A DNA stretch of 38,400 nucleotides from Planctomycetota bacterium. Its GTDB lineage: Bacteria; Planctomycetota; UBA8108; JACQVS01. Of this stretch, positions 9,101 to 17,795 are shown one piece after another. The stretch lies in the NCBI GenBank assembly GCA_028280485.1, contig JANQLS010000077.1:1-38400 (forward strand). Direction: 5' to 3'. A program made the translations under genes and the position numbers. Under the pieces are notes generated by a model, which was given only the letters and a program-made list of their open reading frames with translations, did not search any database and was not told where the DNA came from. The stretch's first letter is position 1. Every line of letters starts with the position of its first letter.

Positions 9101-10353
9101 TCGAAGATCAAGGTGATCGCTACATTCCTAAGATGGTTTGGTATGGAATCGCTGACCTTGTGCAAAAGAATGTAGATCGTGGCCTTCAACTCGCTCAGAA
9201 GACGAGTTGGGTGAGTTTGAAAGACTACATTCAGTGGTACGGTTCGAAGACGCCTGAGGGCTTGAATCAGCTCATTGGAACTCTTCCCAAAAGATCTCTT
9301 GAGGAGAAAAAACACCTTCTCAACTTGATTACTTTTGGAATCGGGACTCAAGGTACGAAGATGCCTAAAAATTGGGAGTCCGTCGCGCAACCGCTTTACG
9401 AAAGTGAAGACGGCCATCTTCAAGCTCTATCTGAAGTCTTAGGTGCTCGGTTTGGTCATGAAGTTATTTTGGATCAACAGAGATCCATATTAGCTTCAAC
9501 AGCGAGCTCCAAGTCCAAGCGACGTCGTGCTTTTGACATCTTAAAGAACTTCAACGATCCAAAATCTTTACCTGTCTTCTTAAAGCTCATCGATGAGAAA
9601 GATTACCGCTCGACGGTGATCACCTTGTTGGGTCGATACGACGATCCCAAAATTGCTCCAACCTTATTGAATCGATTCGCCAAGTTATCTAAGCAAGACC
9701 AATTCCGAGCCATCGATGCCTTAACTTCACGCCCTGCATTGAGTGAACAGCTTTTAATGGCAGTTTCTGAAGCTAAGATCTCCAAAGAAAGCCTGACTTC
9801 ATTTCACTTAAGAAAGATGCGAGGTTTTGATCATCCCCAGGTATCGAAGCTCATCAAAAAACTATGGGGAGATCTCCGAAGTACTCCCCAGCAAGTTCAA
9901 GCAAAGATCAAACAACTGGCGAAAGATTTTAAAGAAGCTCCGCTTTGGGCCTACAGCGCGCATTCGGGCTACCAGACTTTTACGAAGACTTGCCAGAATT
10001 GCCATTCCGTCAATGGGAAGGGTGGGAACTTAGGTCCCGACCTGGCGGGGTCGGGTCGAAACGGCCCCGAATACTTCCTCGAAAATGTGTTAGATCCCAA
10101 TGCGGTCGTCGGGGAGGACTACCAAAGTACGAGAGTGATTACGAAAAATGGAGAGGTTCTCTCCGGTCTCGTCCGGAATCCCAAAGCCGAAGTCATCTCC
10201 ATTCAAACTTTGACTGAGACTCGGGAAATCAAACAATCAGACATTCTAAATATCGAAAAACAAAGCGCTTCGGTCATGCCAGAAGGCTTGTTCGATACGC
10301 TGTCGAAACGGCAAATCATCGAACTCTTAAAGTATTTGAACTCTCTGCGTTAA
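6115..10353 (+). CDS. DUF1080 / membrane-bound dehydrogenase propeller / HEAT / c-type heme protein
   Basis: 1412 residues from ATG 6115, chosen over the TTG at 6112 because GAGG lies 7 bases upstream. A signal peptide (about 1-35, ending AVAQ-DE) is followed by a DUF1080 domain (38-245), a jelly-roll-like segment (about 268-412), a PVC-type propeller (about 452-835; FQADLIASEPNVRQPIAF, GPDGWLYGNHGVFN, YGPDGSVYIIDWVD), HEAT-like helices (840-1270) and a C-terminal heme domain with C1293-Q-N-C1296-H1297. This is the Pirellula/Verrucomicrobium heme-binding family, taken to be periplasmic sugar-oxidising proteins that pass electrons to the heme. A DUF1080 hydrolase joined to a putative dehydrogenase would fit a 3-keto-glycoside route, which is inference. 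It is divergent from the XylR-like gene and preceded by the operator array. Confidence 0.9.
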   Translation: MKLMEMKFTSIVLLKVSVLLTLGWGFGGMDSAVAQDEIFNSKNFEGWEHDDSHWRIEDGTITGEIPDGEVLRRNLFLFWKGEVFDFDLRLQFKVSGHPSANSGVQYRSKKSGHGSATGYQADLDDGAVWMGRIYDEHGRALIGERGVTTVIDEKGKRRSTVFRPAGDYKKIVKKGEWNDYRVRAIGPRMETYINGELACALIDNEVAQLDFSGKLALQLHSGPGPAKIQFRNLRLKHLGKTTPPKRTVVREKEREGEVPKGKDGKPLNLGFESGTFKDWKVEGELWKNQKPTHGDTVTPRRPGQASQHAGEYWVGGYERTHSDKEQGILESVPFKVTHPFGSFLVGGGPSKETCVEIVEAKTKKLIHRKSGAQLENLEPHAVNLKDYMGKEIIIRVVDKSSGPWGHVNYDDFRFHNELSETLQVAGLPGRMRQTPLLRHLKKNPAEQNLKVPGALTVANTYVPEGFQADLIASEPNVRQPIAFCFDAKGRLWIAEAFSYPQRRPDAEARDRIIILEDKDADGKFESHKVFTDTLNLVSGLAVGHGGVWVGAAPYLLFIPDANRDDVPDGKPQVLLDGWGYQDTHETLNSFTWGPDGWLYGNHGVFNLSYIGKPGAQQKDRIEFRAGVWRYHPQRHEFEIFAHGGSNQWGLDFDLYGELYMTHCRSFWGRGSTTHVIWNGHFWNQANSNHAPFVSGHHPRGLSHMRNFLLASARYGHGEGGAGARGSRALYGGHSHVGTMIYLGDNWPPEYRNHLYSHNLHGHQINRQFNVRRESGYETLHAGQDTAFVDDPKYVAVDLKYGPDGSVYIIDWVDQQHCHSPHMERWDRSNGRVYRIQYTSTFKPKKVDLTEESDEALLAYLKHPNAWYWRVALRQFQERKESRSISVKVQAELKKALNTEENIEIKLRALWGSLAVGSLKQADLTQLLQSAKNEHLRFWALRLFNEVKTEEKTLLAALKAAAQKDNSSRVRLGLASYLPELSSEARWQLAEALASRFEDQGDRYIPKMVWYGIADLVQKNVDRGLQLAQKTSWVSLKDYIQWYGSKTPEGLNQLIGTLPKRSLEEKKHLLNLITFGIGTQGTKMPKNWESVAQPLYESEDGHLQALSEVLGARFGHEVILDQQRSILASTASSKSKRRRAFDILKNFNDPKSLPVFLKLIDEKDYRSTVITLLGRYDDPKIAPTLLNRFAKLSKQDQFRAIDALTSRPALSEQLLMAVSEAKISKESLTSFHLRKMRGFDHPQVSKLIKKLWGDLRSTPQQVQAKIKQLAKDFKEAPLWAYSAHSGYQTFTKTCQNCHSVNGKGGNLGPDLAGSGRNGPEYFLENVLDPNAVVGEDYQSTRVITKNGEVLSGLVRNPKAEVISIQTLTETREIKQSDILNIEKQSASVMPEGLFDTLSKRQIIELLKYLNSLR

Positions 10354-10375
10354 AGAGGTTCAAGCAAGTTTGTCT

Positions 10376-10393
10376 AAGCCTTTAATTAGGCTT
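10376..10393 (+). terminator. weak hairpin after the heme-protein gene
   Basis: AAGCCT and AGGCTT form a 6-bp stem around the loop TTAATT, 22 bases past the stop codon. CTAAGC/GCTTAG (10374-10400) could pair instead. There is no U-run, so termination is uncertain. The remaining ~190 bases before the next gene hold no open reading frame that I can support. Confidence 0.3.
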
Positions 10394-10585
10394 TGCTTAG
10401 TTAAGATAGGTAGTAAAATAAAAGTCGGGTCTAAATTGTCTTTAAACGACACTCAAAACGACATTTAAGTCTTACTACCAAATTGATTGGGTTGTTCTCA
10501 GTAGGAGAATTTTCTCCAGGTCTCCATCGTTGTTTTAGGTAAATCACGATGCACTGAGAATCGAGGAATTATAAGGAGGCAACAT

Positions 10586-13500
10586 ATGTTGCGAAATTTG
10601 AAGTGGAGCTATGCACTCGCTTGTCTAATGGTGGCAAGTTTTAGTGTATCGCTCCAAGCCGTACCCCCAGAATTCCAAGTCGCTCCGTTGGGCGATGAGG
10701 ATACGTTTCTTCCTTACTACGTCGCGGTGATCACCACTCTAGGTGCCGAGGAAGTCACAGTTGAGTCACCGGCAGGTGCAACCTATGACGGAACAGTCTT
10801 TGCCTATAACGTCACTGAAGCCGTTGGTGAAACTTTTACTGTCCGCTTAGTTGCTTCAAATGGTGATGGCGATACCACTCTTGAGTATGAAGTCACAGTC
10901 GTCGAACCCTCTCTCAATGAGTTCGATACTCAAGAAGAATTCGAAGCTGAATTCACCGATTTGATGGAGGATACTCCTGCTGCAAGAAGAGGTGAAGTCA
11001 CAGCGTTGGTCGATGAAGATGAAGGAATGTTACAAATTTTCCTTCCTGGTATCACCGGTCAAAGCTTTGACGATTGGTGTAACTTTGATCGCGCTCCCCG
11101 CTGGACACACAGTAAAAAAGTCTTCGGAGCTTTCGCCCTTGAAACTCGTATGGAGTTTTTAGAACCGCCTACTGAAGATAACGGGTACTTCACCGGTCTC
11201 TTTTTTAATCGCGGCCAATTTGATCGCGGAGTTTTTGGAGCTATTTCTTCTGGTATCCGATACGAGCGGAGCTGTGATCTTCAAGGTGATCAAACGGCTG
11301 GAGTTGCCTTCGCCGGTACTTGGCCCATTTTTGATGAAGATGCCTTCCTCAGAATTGAGACGAATGGTACGAACCAAAAGTTCTTTGCGAAATTAGAAGA
11401 AGGTGATCCATGGTCTTTGGTCACTGAAATTAATGGAGTTCGTCCTCCGATGAATGGAGTCGGGCTCTACGCTAAGAACTGGGGAACGACTCAAGGTGAT
11501 TACACCTCCGAGTTCGATTACTTCATTTATGAGCCCTTACCCACTTCAACTCCCACCTTTACGAGTGCTCCTACAGGCGACAATATCTTCGCTGGAACTT
11601 TAACTTATCACTCTGGAGTCCAAGCTACGGGTTTCCCCAATCCAACTTTAGAAGTTATATCTCCTGAAGGAGCCACGATCGATGGCGAAGGAAATATCAC
11701 TTACCCCTTGCCCTCAAATGATCCTGATCCCTTCACGGTAACCATTCGTGCTGCCAATAGCGAAGGCTCAACGGATGTCTCTTGGGACGTTAATATCGCA
11801 GAACCGGTCTTCCTCGATTTTGATGAGCAAATTGAATTCGATGAAGAGTTTGTAGATTCTGGTAACGACCTCTCCGGCCGAAAAGGCGAAGTGACCGCCC
11901 TGGTCAATGGAGGCTTGTTAGAACTCACTCTGCCCGATACCGGTGCGGAAAGTTTTGATGTTTGGTGTGGATTCGACCGCGCTCCTCGTTGGCATCACGT
12001 AGCCAACGTCAATGGTTCTTTCGCTGTAGAAACAGCGGTGAACTTTGTTCTTCCTCCCGATAACCTCGGTGCGAATTATCATGTGGGTTTGATCTTAGAT
12101 CGTGGATTTGCTGATCTTGCGATCCTCGGACCCAAATCCGACGGAATCGAATTAGAACGAGCGTGTGCTGCAGACGGTGAAGATTCACCCAATCCCTTCG
12201 TTGGACTCTTTACGGGTGACCTCGAAGCTACCGCTTGGGTTCGTATCGAAAAAGACGGGAACAATGTGAAGTACCTCGGTAAGGTTGCTGAGGAAGATCC
12301 TTGGACGACCGTCTTTGAAAGCAATGTTCCTAAGGCTCCTGTTCAGGGAGTGGGCCTCGGCTTTAAAAACTGGGCTGGACTCAGTGCCTTTACTGCTGGT
12401 TTCGATTACTTTGACTACGGTCCTCTGCCCACGACGGAACCTGTCATCAATGGAGCTCCCGAAGAAGGATACTTCTTCGAAGGAACGAATACTTACGCTC
12501 GTAAGATCAGTGCCGACGGATTCCCCACTCCAGAACTTGAAGTCGTCTCTCCTGAAGGAGCTTCGATCGACTTCAACGGCGTTTTGCGTTACACGATTCC
12601 TGATCCAGTGCCTGCTTCTTTCGATATCACCGTGAGAGCAACAAATTTTGCTGGTTCAACGGATGCCACTTGGACCGTCAATCGAGTACCGGCATTCTTT
12701 ACCGATTTCGATACTGAAGAAGATTTCACCGATAACTTCACTCTCTCTCCGAACGTGCGTTCAACTCGTTTAGAAGAGGTGACCACTTCCGTCATCGGCG
12801 GTTTGCTTGAAATCAACCTTCCCGATGTAGGTGTTGAAAACTTCGATCACTGGTGTAACCAAGATCGCTCGCCTCGTTGGAACCACAATTATCAAATTAC
12901 TGATAATTACTCTGTTGAAACAGCTGTGAGCTTCACCGTTCCACCTACGGATCTCGTTAACTTTTACCATGTCGGTCTCGCCATCGATCGTGGCACGGCT
13001 CAAGTCGCTCAATTGGGTCTCTTGAGAAGTGGAATTGAAATGGAAGCTTCCTGTACCACCAACGGTACGCCTCAAAACACCAATACTTTCTTCCCTGGAT
13101 TGATCACCGATGATCCTGAAGCGGAAGTTTACTTGCGAATTGAGGCTCAAGGAGACCAAGAACTCTACTTGGCTCGTACCGATCCTGGTGATCCTTGGAC
13201 CGTTATCACTGAAGTGAATGACCCACGTCCTCTTCCCGATGGCGTTGGTGTTATCGTCAAGAACTGGGGATCGCAAGGTCCTTACACCGCAGGTTTCGAT
13301 TACTTCGAATACGGACCGGCTACGACTGATCCTATCCAACTTGCTCCAACGGTTGCTCCTAACGATGAGCAAGCCTTTAAAGAGCTTCCCTATATCGCTT
13401 CGGTTAGAGCTTCTTTCGCCGATGCCGTTTACGCACTCGTCGACGGTCCCGCTGGAGCCAGCATTGACGAAGCGACTGGAGACGTTACTTATGAAGCCAT

Positions 13501-14575
13501 CACCGAACCTGTCGGTGCTGAGATCAACTTCACCGTTGAAGCTGTGTCTGGAAATGGTTTCTTTGGTTCGACCGCCAGTTGGACAGTCACGGTGATCAAT
13601 TCGATCCGTCATGAGTTTGAAGATGACTTCGAGCTCGAAGATAACTTTACCTTCGATGCTGGTGACGGAACTGCTGGTTCACTTGCTGATGTTGATGCTT
13701 CAACTGACGGTGATCGATTGCGAATCTTCTTACCCCAAAGTGAACCTAACTTTGATCAATGGTGTGGATTCGACCGAACGCCTAAGTGGTTGCACAACCT
13801 CCAAGCCTTCTCGACTTTCGATCTGGAAACCCGAATGCAGTTTGATCCTTTGATCTTCCCCATACCGGTTGAAGGTTACCATGTCGGGCTCATCGTCAAA
13901 TACGGTGAAAACGACTACAGCCAATTTGGTGTTCTTCGAGCTGGGGTCAGAAACGGTATTCAGCACGAGCGAACCTGTAATGCAGGTGAAGCTCCCAGTG
14001 ATATTGGATTCCCCGGGATCTTCCCGGATGATCCTGATACCTTTGATTACACCGAAGTAACCTTAAGGATTGAAAAGCGTGGTATCAACGAAACCTACTT
14101 AGCTCGAGTTGACGATGAGTTAGATTTCGAGGTGATCGCTCAGAGAGATCAAGCAAAGCCTAATCCAGTTGGAGTGGGAATCGGCATGAAGAACTTCGGT
14201 GCTCACACTGAACTCGCAGTCTTCTTCGATTACCTCCTCTACGGAGATACCGAAGGTGGCCCAGTCGGTCCTGTCTTTAAGCGTGGTGATGTCGATGGAA
14301 ACGGTAAACTCGAAATTACCGATCCTATCAACAACCTCGCTCACCAGTTCTTGGGAACGTTTACGCCTCCTTGTATGGATGCGGCTGACTTTGATGACAA
14401 TGGTAAGGTCGAGATTACTGATCCGATCGCCAACCTGTCTCACCAGTTCCTCGGAACGGCTGCACCTCAACCTCCAGGGAAAGACACTTGTGGTCTCGAT
14501 CCCACTCCAGATAACAATGATTCTGGGGAATTAGGTTGTGAAGCCTATCCCGACACGGGTTGTGCTGCTCCCTAA
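10586..14575 (+). CDS. large secreted four-repeat lectin-like protein with dockerin-like C-terminus
   Basis: 1329 residues, with an excellent AAGGAGG six bases before the ATG. A signal peptide (1-25, ending SLQA-V) precedes four tandem units of about 300 residues. Each unit pairs an Ig/cadherin-like segment (about 90 residues) with a ~200-residue beta-rich domain. The latter begin near residues 112, 411, 707 and 1008, and each carries the motif FDxWCxxDRxPxWxH (DDWCNFDRAPRWTH, DVWCGFDRAPRWHH, DHWCNQDRSPRWNH, DQWCGFDRTPKWLH). The fold resembles concanavalin-A-like/DUF1349 domains, but I do not recognise the exact family. Residues 1233-1329 carry two calcium-binding-type loops (DVDGNGKLEITDPI, DFDDNGKVEITDPI) and conserved cysteines, as in planctomycete dockerin-like tails. 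The protein is acidic and probably surface-exposed or extracellular. A strong terminator follows, then the pel operon. Confidence 0.85.
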   Translation: MLRNLKWSYALACLMVASFSVSLQAVPPEFQVAPLGDEDTFLPYYVAVITTLGAEEVTVESPAGATYDGTVFAYNVTEAVGETFTVRLVASNGDGDTTLEYEVTVVEPSLNEFDTQEEFEAEFTDLMEDTPAARRGEVTALVDEDEGMLQIFLPGITGQSFDDWCNFDRAPRWTHSKKVFGAFALETRMEFLEPPTEDNGYFTGLFFNRGQFDRGVFGAISSGIRYERSCDLQGDQTAGVAFAGTWPIFDEDAFLRIETNGTNQKFFAKLEEGDPWSLVTEINGVRPPMNGVGLYAKNWGTTQGDYTSEFDYFIYEPLPTSTPTFTSAPTGDNIFAGTLTYHSGVQATGFPNPTLEVISPEGATIDGEGNITYPLPSNDPDPFTVTIRAANSEGSTDVSWDVNIAEPVFLDFDEQIEFDEEFVDSGNDLSGRKGEVTALVNGGLLELTLPDTGAESFDVWCGFDRAPRWHHVANVNGSFAVETAVNFVLPPDNLGANYHVGLILDRGFADLAILGPKSDGIELERACAADGEDSPNPFVGLFTGDLEATAWVRIEKDGNNVKYLGKVAEEDPWTTVFESNVPKAPVQGVGLGFKNWAGLSAFTAGFDYFDYGPLPTTEPVINGAPEEGYFFEGTNTYARKISADGFPTPELEVVSPEGASIDFNGVLRYTIPDPVPASFDITVRATNFAGSTDATWTVNRVPAFFTDFDTEEDFTDNFTLSPNVRSTRLEEVTTSVIGGLLEINLPDVGVENFDHWCNQDRSPRWNHNYQITDNYSVETAVSFTVPPTDLVNFYHVGLAIDRGTAQVAQLGLLRSGIEMEASCTTNGTPQNTNTFFPGLITDDPEAEVYLRIEAQGDQELYLARTDPGDPWTVITEVNDPRPLPDGVGVIVKNWGSQGPYTAGFDYFEYGPATTDPIQLAPTVAPNDEQAFKELPYIASVRASFADAVYALVDGPAGASIDEATGDVTYEAITEPVGAEINFTVEAVSGNGFFGSTASWTVTVINSIRHEFEDDFELEDNFTFDAGDGTAGSLADVDASTDGDRLRIFLPQSEPNFDQWCGFDRTPKWLHNLQAFSTFDLETRMQFDPLIFPIPVEGYHVGLIVKYGENDYSQFGVLRAGVRNGIQHERTCNAGEAPSDIGFPGIFPDDPDTFDYTEVTLRIEKRGINETYLARVDDELDFEVIAQRDQAKPNPVGVGIGMKNFGAHTELAVFFDYLLYGDTEGGPVGPVFKRGDVDGNGKLEITDPINNLAHQFLGTFTPPCMDAADFDDNGKVEITDPIANLSHQFLGTAAPQPPGKDTCGLDPTPDNNDSGELGCEAYPDTGCAAP

Positions 14576-14600
14576 GGTCGAAGCTTTAAAGCGCGATTTG

Positions 14601-14643
14601 AAAAAGCCCTCCGTGAACTATGGTTCGCGGAGGGCTTTTTTTA
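14601..14643 (+). terminator. strong Rho-independent terminator
   Basis: AAAAAGCCCTCCGTGAAC pairs with GTTCGCGGAGGGCTTTTT around a four-base loop (one mismatch), followed by more T. It lies 25 bases after the stop codon of the repeat protein and insulates it from the pel operon. Confidence 0.92.
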
Positions 14644-14644
14644 T

Positions 14645-14800
14645 CCATTTCAAGCCCGAAGCGTAAGCGAGGGTCAAAGATTAAAAATGTATTTAAGCTA
14701 TTAAACAGTGGGACTGAGTCATTTCTACATTATGTAGGTTCAGGTTATATGAGATCCATTCAACGTTTTGTCCCTCACTTGCGCTTCGGGCTTGAAATGG
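14645..14800. repeat. 156-bp inverted pair of CCCGAAGC repeats
   Basis: The arms are 14645-14673 (CCATTTCAAGCCCGAAGCG...) and 14772-14800 (the reverse complement with two mismatches), each 29 bp, around a 98-bp AT-rich core that has no gene. The long arms extend past the common REP motif, so the whole may be a REP doublet or a MITE-like element. Confidence 0.75.
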
Positions 14801-15008
14801 GATGACTTTCGTCAAATTTTCGCCTAACACCCCTCCCTCACCTATTATCAACCCAAACAAAGTTTGAAAGAATCAAGCTGGCATCTCAAGACGCCGATCC
14901 AGAGTTGAATTGCCATCACGGTATACAGAATCAGTCGGTCACTCCGTTTGTTGAATGTTAGTGACTCTTGTCCTGATTAATAATTCAACCTGCGATTAGG
15001 CGTTGACT
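14801..15008 (+). promoter_or_regulatory. pel operon leader region
   Basis: About 200 non-coding bases lead into pelA. A separated palindrome GTCACT (14938-14943) / AGTGAC (14960-14965) with a 16-base spacer lies about 45-70 bases before the pelA start and could be a regulator site. No -35/-10 pair is convincing. The pel promoter must lie here or within the repeat element just upstream, because the preceding gene ends in a strong terminator. Confidence 0.35.
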
Positions 15009-17795
15009 ATGAAAACCCTAAAAACGAGTCTCTTTACTCTTTTAACACTCCTGACGGGAGTGGAGGGAGCCTCGTGGGAATTTTCAGGAATGGGGTTTTA
15101 TTACGGATCTCATGTCCCTGTGGATGAGCTGTCTCAATTTGAGTGGGTGATCTTAGAACCGGCCCATGTTGATCGTGAGCAGCTGAAGATCTTTAAAGAA
15201 CGAGGTTCTGTCCCCATTTCCTACCTGTCATTAGGTGAAGTGAATTCCAAGCGTGCCTTTAGAGCCCAATTACCGAAGGAACTTTACCTCGATAAAAATT
15301 CAGCTTGGGAAAGTCATGTTGTCGATTTGAGTCATCCGGAATGGAGGACCTTCATTCTCTCGATGCGAATCCCTGAGCTCCTTCAGAAGGGCTTTCAAGG
15401 AATCTTTTTAGATACTTTAGACAGCTATAAATTGAGTTCTCTCTCTAAGAAACAGCAAGCCTTCCAACAGCAAGCTTTAGAGCAGCTCATTCTTTCTATT
15501 CGAAAGAAATTCCCGAAGCTAAAAATCGTTCTCAACCGCGGTTTTGAACTTTTGCCCAAAGTAGGAAAGCATGTCGATGGTTTAGTCGCTGAAAGTCTTT
15601 TTAGAGGTTACAACCTCAAAAAGAAAAAATACCAAGCGGTAACGGCAGGGAATCGAATTTGGTTGAAGAATCAGCTTCTCTCAGCCAAACGCAAGTTTGG
15701 GTTCCCCGTTTGTGCCATCGATTATGTTCCAAGTGATCAACGTGAACTCGCTCGAAAAACAGCTCAACAAATTTCTGATTTAGATCTCATCCCTTGGGTC
15801 ACAGATAAGGATCTGTTTAGTTTGGGAATGGGCTTAGTCGAGGTGGTACCTCGCAAGGTGATCGTGATTCACGACACTCCTCTCGATGTGGACGTAGCTG
15901 AAACGAGCGCCCATCTGCTGAAGGTGATGCCTTTGGAATACTTGGGGCTTACAGCCGAGATTCACAATGTGAGAAGCGGTTTACCTCAATATCACTTGAA
16001 AGGGAGAGTCGCGGGAATTTTAACCTCCTTTGAAGAAGATAAAATTCCTCATGCCCCAAAATTTCGAAAGTGGATCGAACGGCAGATCGATTCAAAAGTT
16101 CCGGTCATCTTCTGTCGCCGTTTTGGCTTTCCCATCGACGATGCCTTTTTGAGTAAACTCGGCCTTCGTCAAATGACTCGTCCCATCCGACGGCCCGTTC
16201 AACTTCATCTCGATCAGAAAATGGTCGGCTTTGAGTCTCCACCTCGGAAGCGCTTACGAGATCTCATGAAGTTGGAATCCTTTGATAAAAAGAATAAAGA
16301 GCATCTTTTCTTAGAGGATTCGAGAGGAAGGAGAATCAGTTTAGTTGTTACTGGATCCTGGGGAGGAATTGCCCTGGATCCTTACGTGTTAGAGCCGTTT
16401 AGGAATGAAAAAGCGAAGTGGGTGGTCAATCCGTTTCACTTCTTTAAACAATCGTTGAACCTTCCTTCGTTTCCGATTCCTGATTTGACAACGGAGTACG
16501 GGAACCGAATGCTTCTGGTGTCGATCGATGGAGATGGCTCGGCGAGTCGCTCTGAGCTACCGGGGGCTCCCTACGCGATCGACGTCACGGTTGAAGAGAT
16601 TTTTAAAAAATACCCCTTTCCCACCACCGCTTCGGTTGTTGAAGGGGAGATGTCTACGGAGGGGGTCTATCCAAGAAGTTCAAAGGAACTGGAGAAGATC
16701 GCTCAAGAGATGTTCAAGCTTCCCCATGTGGAACTTGCGACTCATACCTTCAGTCACCCTTACGATTGGAAAAAGGTTTTAGAACATCCCGAAAGCAAAA
16801 AATATCGCTTACCTATTCCCGGATACACCTTTGATCTGAAGCGGGATATCGATGGATCGATCGACTATATCAATCAGCGTTTGGCCTCGAAGGTGGGTAA
16901 TCCAAAGAGGGTCAAAGTGGTCCTTTGGTCAGGAACAGCCCTACCAACTCATGAATCCTTGAAGCGAGTGAATGATCTCGGCCTTTGGAATTTAAACGGA
17001 GGAGACACGAGGATTACCAGCGATTTTGCTTCGGTCACGATGGTTTCCCCTCAAGGCCGTTGGGAGAAGGGTTACTACCAAGTCTTCGCTCCCGTGATCA
17101 ATGAAAACGTCTACACCAATTTGTGGACGGGACCCTTCTATGGATTTCGGCGAGTTATCGAGACTTTCAAACTGACCGACCATCCGCGGAGATTAAAACC
17201 TATCCACATCTATTATCACTTCTACTCGGGGAGTCGATTGGATTCTCTTCGGGCTTTAAAAGAGATTTACGATTGGGCTATGACTCAAGAAACTCGACCT
17301 CTTTACGTGAGTGAATTTGCGAAGAAGGCGGTTTCTTATCAAAGCTTGAGTTTAGGTCGTCACCTAAGTGGTGCTTGGCAAGTCGCGGGCTGGGGTGACC
17401 TTCGCACCTTTAGAGTACCTTCGAGTTTCCATCGGCCTAGTTTTTCTCAGTCACCGGGCTTAGTTTCATTTCGCGAATTACCCCAAGGGCGTTACTTGAG
17501 TTTTCGAAAAGGATCTCCTCAGCGACTGAAGTTGACCTTCGGTAATGAAAAGAAGAAGTATCCTCATGTCGTTTCCAGTAACGCTGAAGTGTTGAACTGG
17601 CGAGTTCAAAAAGATGGGAGTGTCAAGCTTAACCTGAAAGCACATTTGAATATTGAGTTGGTCGTTTCGGGGATGGATGGTCCCTTGAGTATCAAGTGGA
17701 GAGAGGGACTGATCGTCGGGAAGAAGAAAGGCAACCACTGGTGTTTCAGTATCCCGTCAAAGGAGACCGGAGATGCCCTCTTGGTACGCTCCTGA
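15009..17795 (+). CDS. pelA: PelA: Pel polysaccharide hydrolase/deacetylase
   Basis: 928 residues from ATG 15009 (a TTG at 15003 is less likely), close to the ~948 of Pseudomonas PelA. A signal peptide spans residues 1-21. The N-terminal GH166 glycosidase domain (about 25-270) keeps both acidic residues expected for catalysis: D135 in FLDTLDS and E195 in LVAESLF, with spacing like D160/E218 of the Pseudomonas enzyme. A Rossmann-like middle domain follows. The deacetylase domain (about 495-790) has the metal triad motifs SIDGDG (D507/D509) and HTFSHP (H579, H583). The C-terminal beta-rich domain resembles the jelly roll of PelA. In the known system PelA deacetylates and trims the GalNAc-rich polymer in the periplasm. 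First gene of the operon; it overlaps pelB by 23 bases. Confidence 0.93.
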   Translation: MKTLKTSLFTLLTLLTGVEGASWEFSGMGFYYGSHVPVDELSQFEWVILEPAHVDREQLKIFKERGSVPISYLSLGEVNSKRAFRAQLPKELYLDKNSAWESHVVDLSHPEWRTFILSMRIPELLQKGFQGIFLDTLDSYKLSSLSKKQQAFQQQALEQLILSIRKKFPKLKIVLNRGFELLPKVGKHVDGLVAESLFRGYNLKKKKYQAVTAGNRIWLKNQLLSAKRKFGFPVCAIDYVPSDQRELARKTAQQISDLDLIPWVTDKDLFSLGMGLVEVVPRKVIVIHDTPLDVDVAETSAHLLKVMPLEYLGLTAEIHNVRSGLPQYHLKGRVAGILTSFEEDKIPHAPKFRKWIERQIDSKVPVIFCRRFGFPIDDAFLSKLGLRQMTRPIRRPVQLHLDQKMVGFESPPRKRLRDLMKLESFDKKNKEHLFLEDSRGRRISLVVTGSWGGIALDPYVLEPFRNEKAKWVVNPFHFFKQSLNLPSFPIPDLTTEYGNRMLLVSIDGDGSASRSELPGAPYAIDVTVEEIFKKYPFPTTASVVEGEMSTEGVYPRSSKELEKIAQEMFKLPHVELATHTFSHPYDWKKVLEHPESKKYRLPIPGYTFDLKRDIDGSIDYINQRLASKVGNPKRVKVVLWSGTALPTHESLKRVNDLGLWNLNGGDTRITSDFASVTMVSPQGRWEKGYYQVFAPVINENVYTNLWTGPFYGFRRVIETFKLTDHPRRLKPIHIYYHFYSGSRLDSLRALKEIYDWAMTQETRPLYVSEFAKKAVSYQSLSLGRHLSGAWQVAGWGDLRTFRVPSSFHRPSFSQSPGLVSFRELPQGRYLSFRKGSPQRLKLTFGNEKKKYPHVVSSNAEVLNWRVQKDGSVKLNLKAHLNIELVVSGMDGPLSIKWREGLIVGKKKGNHWCFSIPSKETGDALLVRS

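Noticed and set aside
12770..13612. 280-codon open frame on the minus strand
   Set aside because: It lies wholly inside the four-repeat secreted gene, has a low-complexity Arg/Ser/Val-rich product without a recognisable domain, and no ribosome site; it is a shadow of the plus-strand codon pattern.
14801..15008. FleQ-like box or clear sigma-70 promoter for pel
   Set aside because: No sequence close to the Pseudomonas FleQ site and no -35/-10 pair with good match and 16-18 spacing was found; TTGAAT at 14952 lacks a convincing -10.
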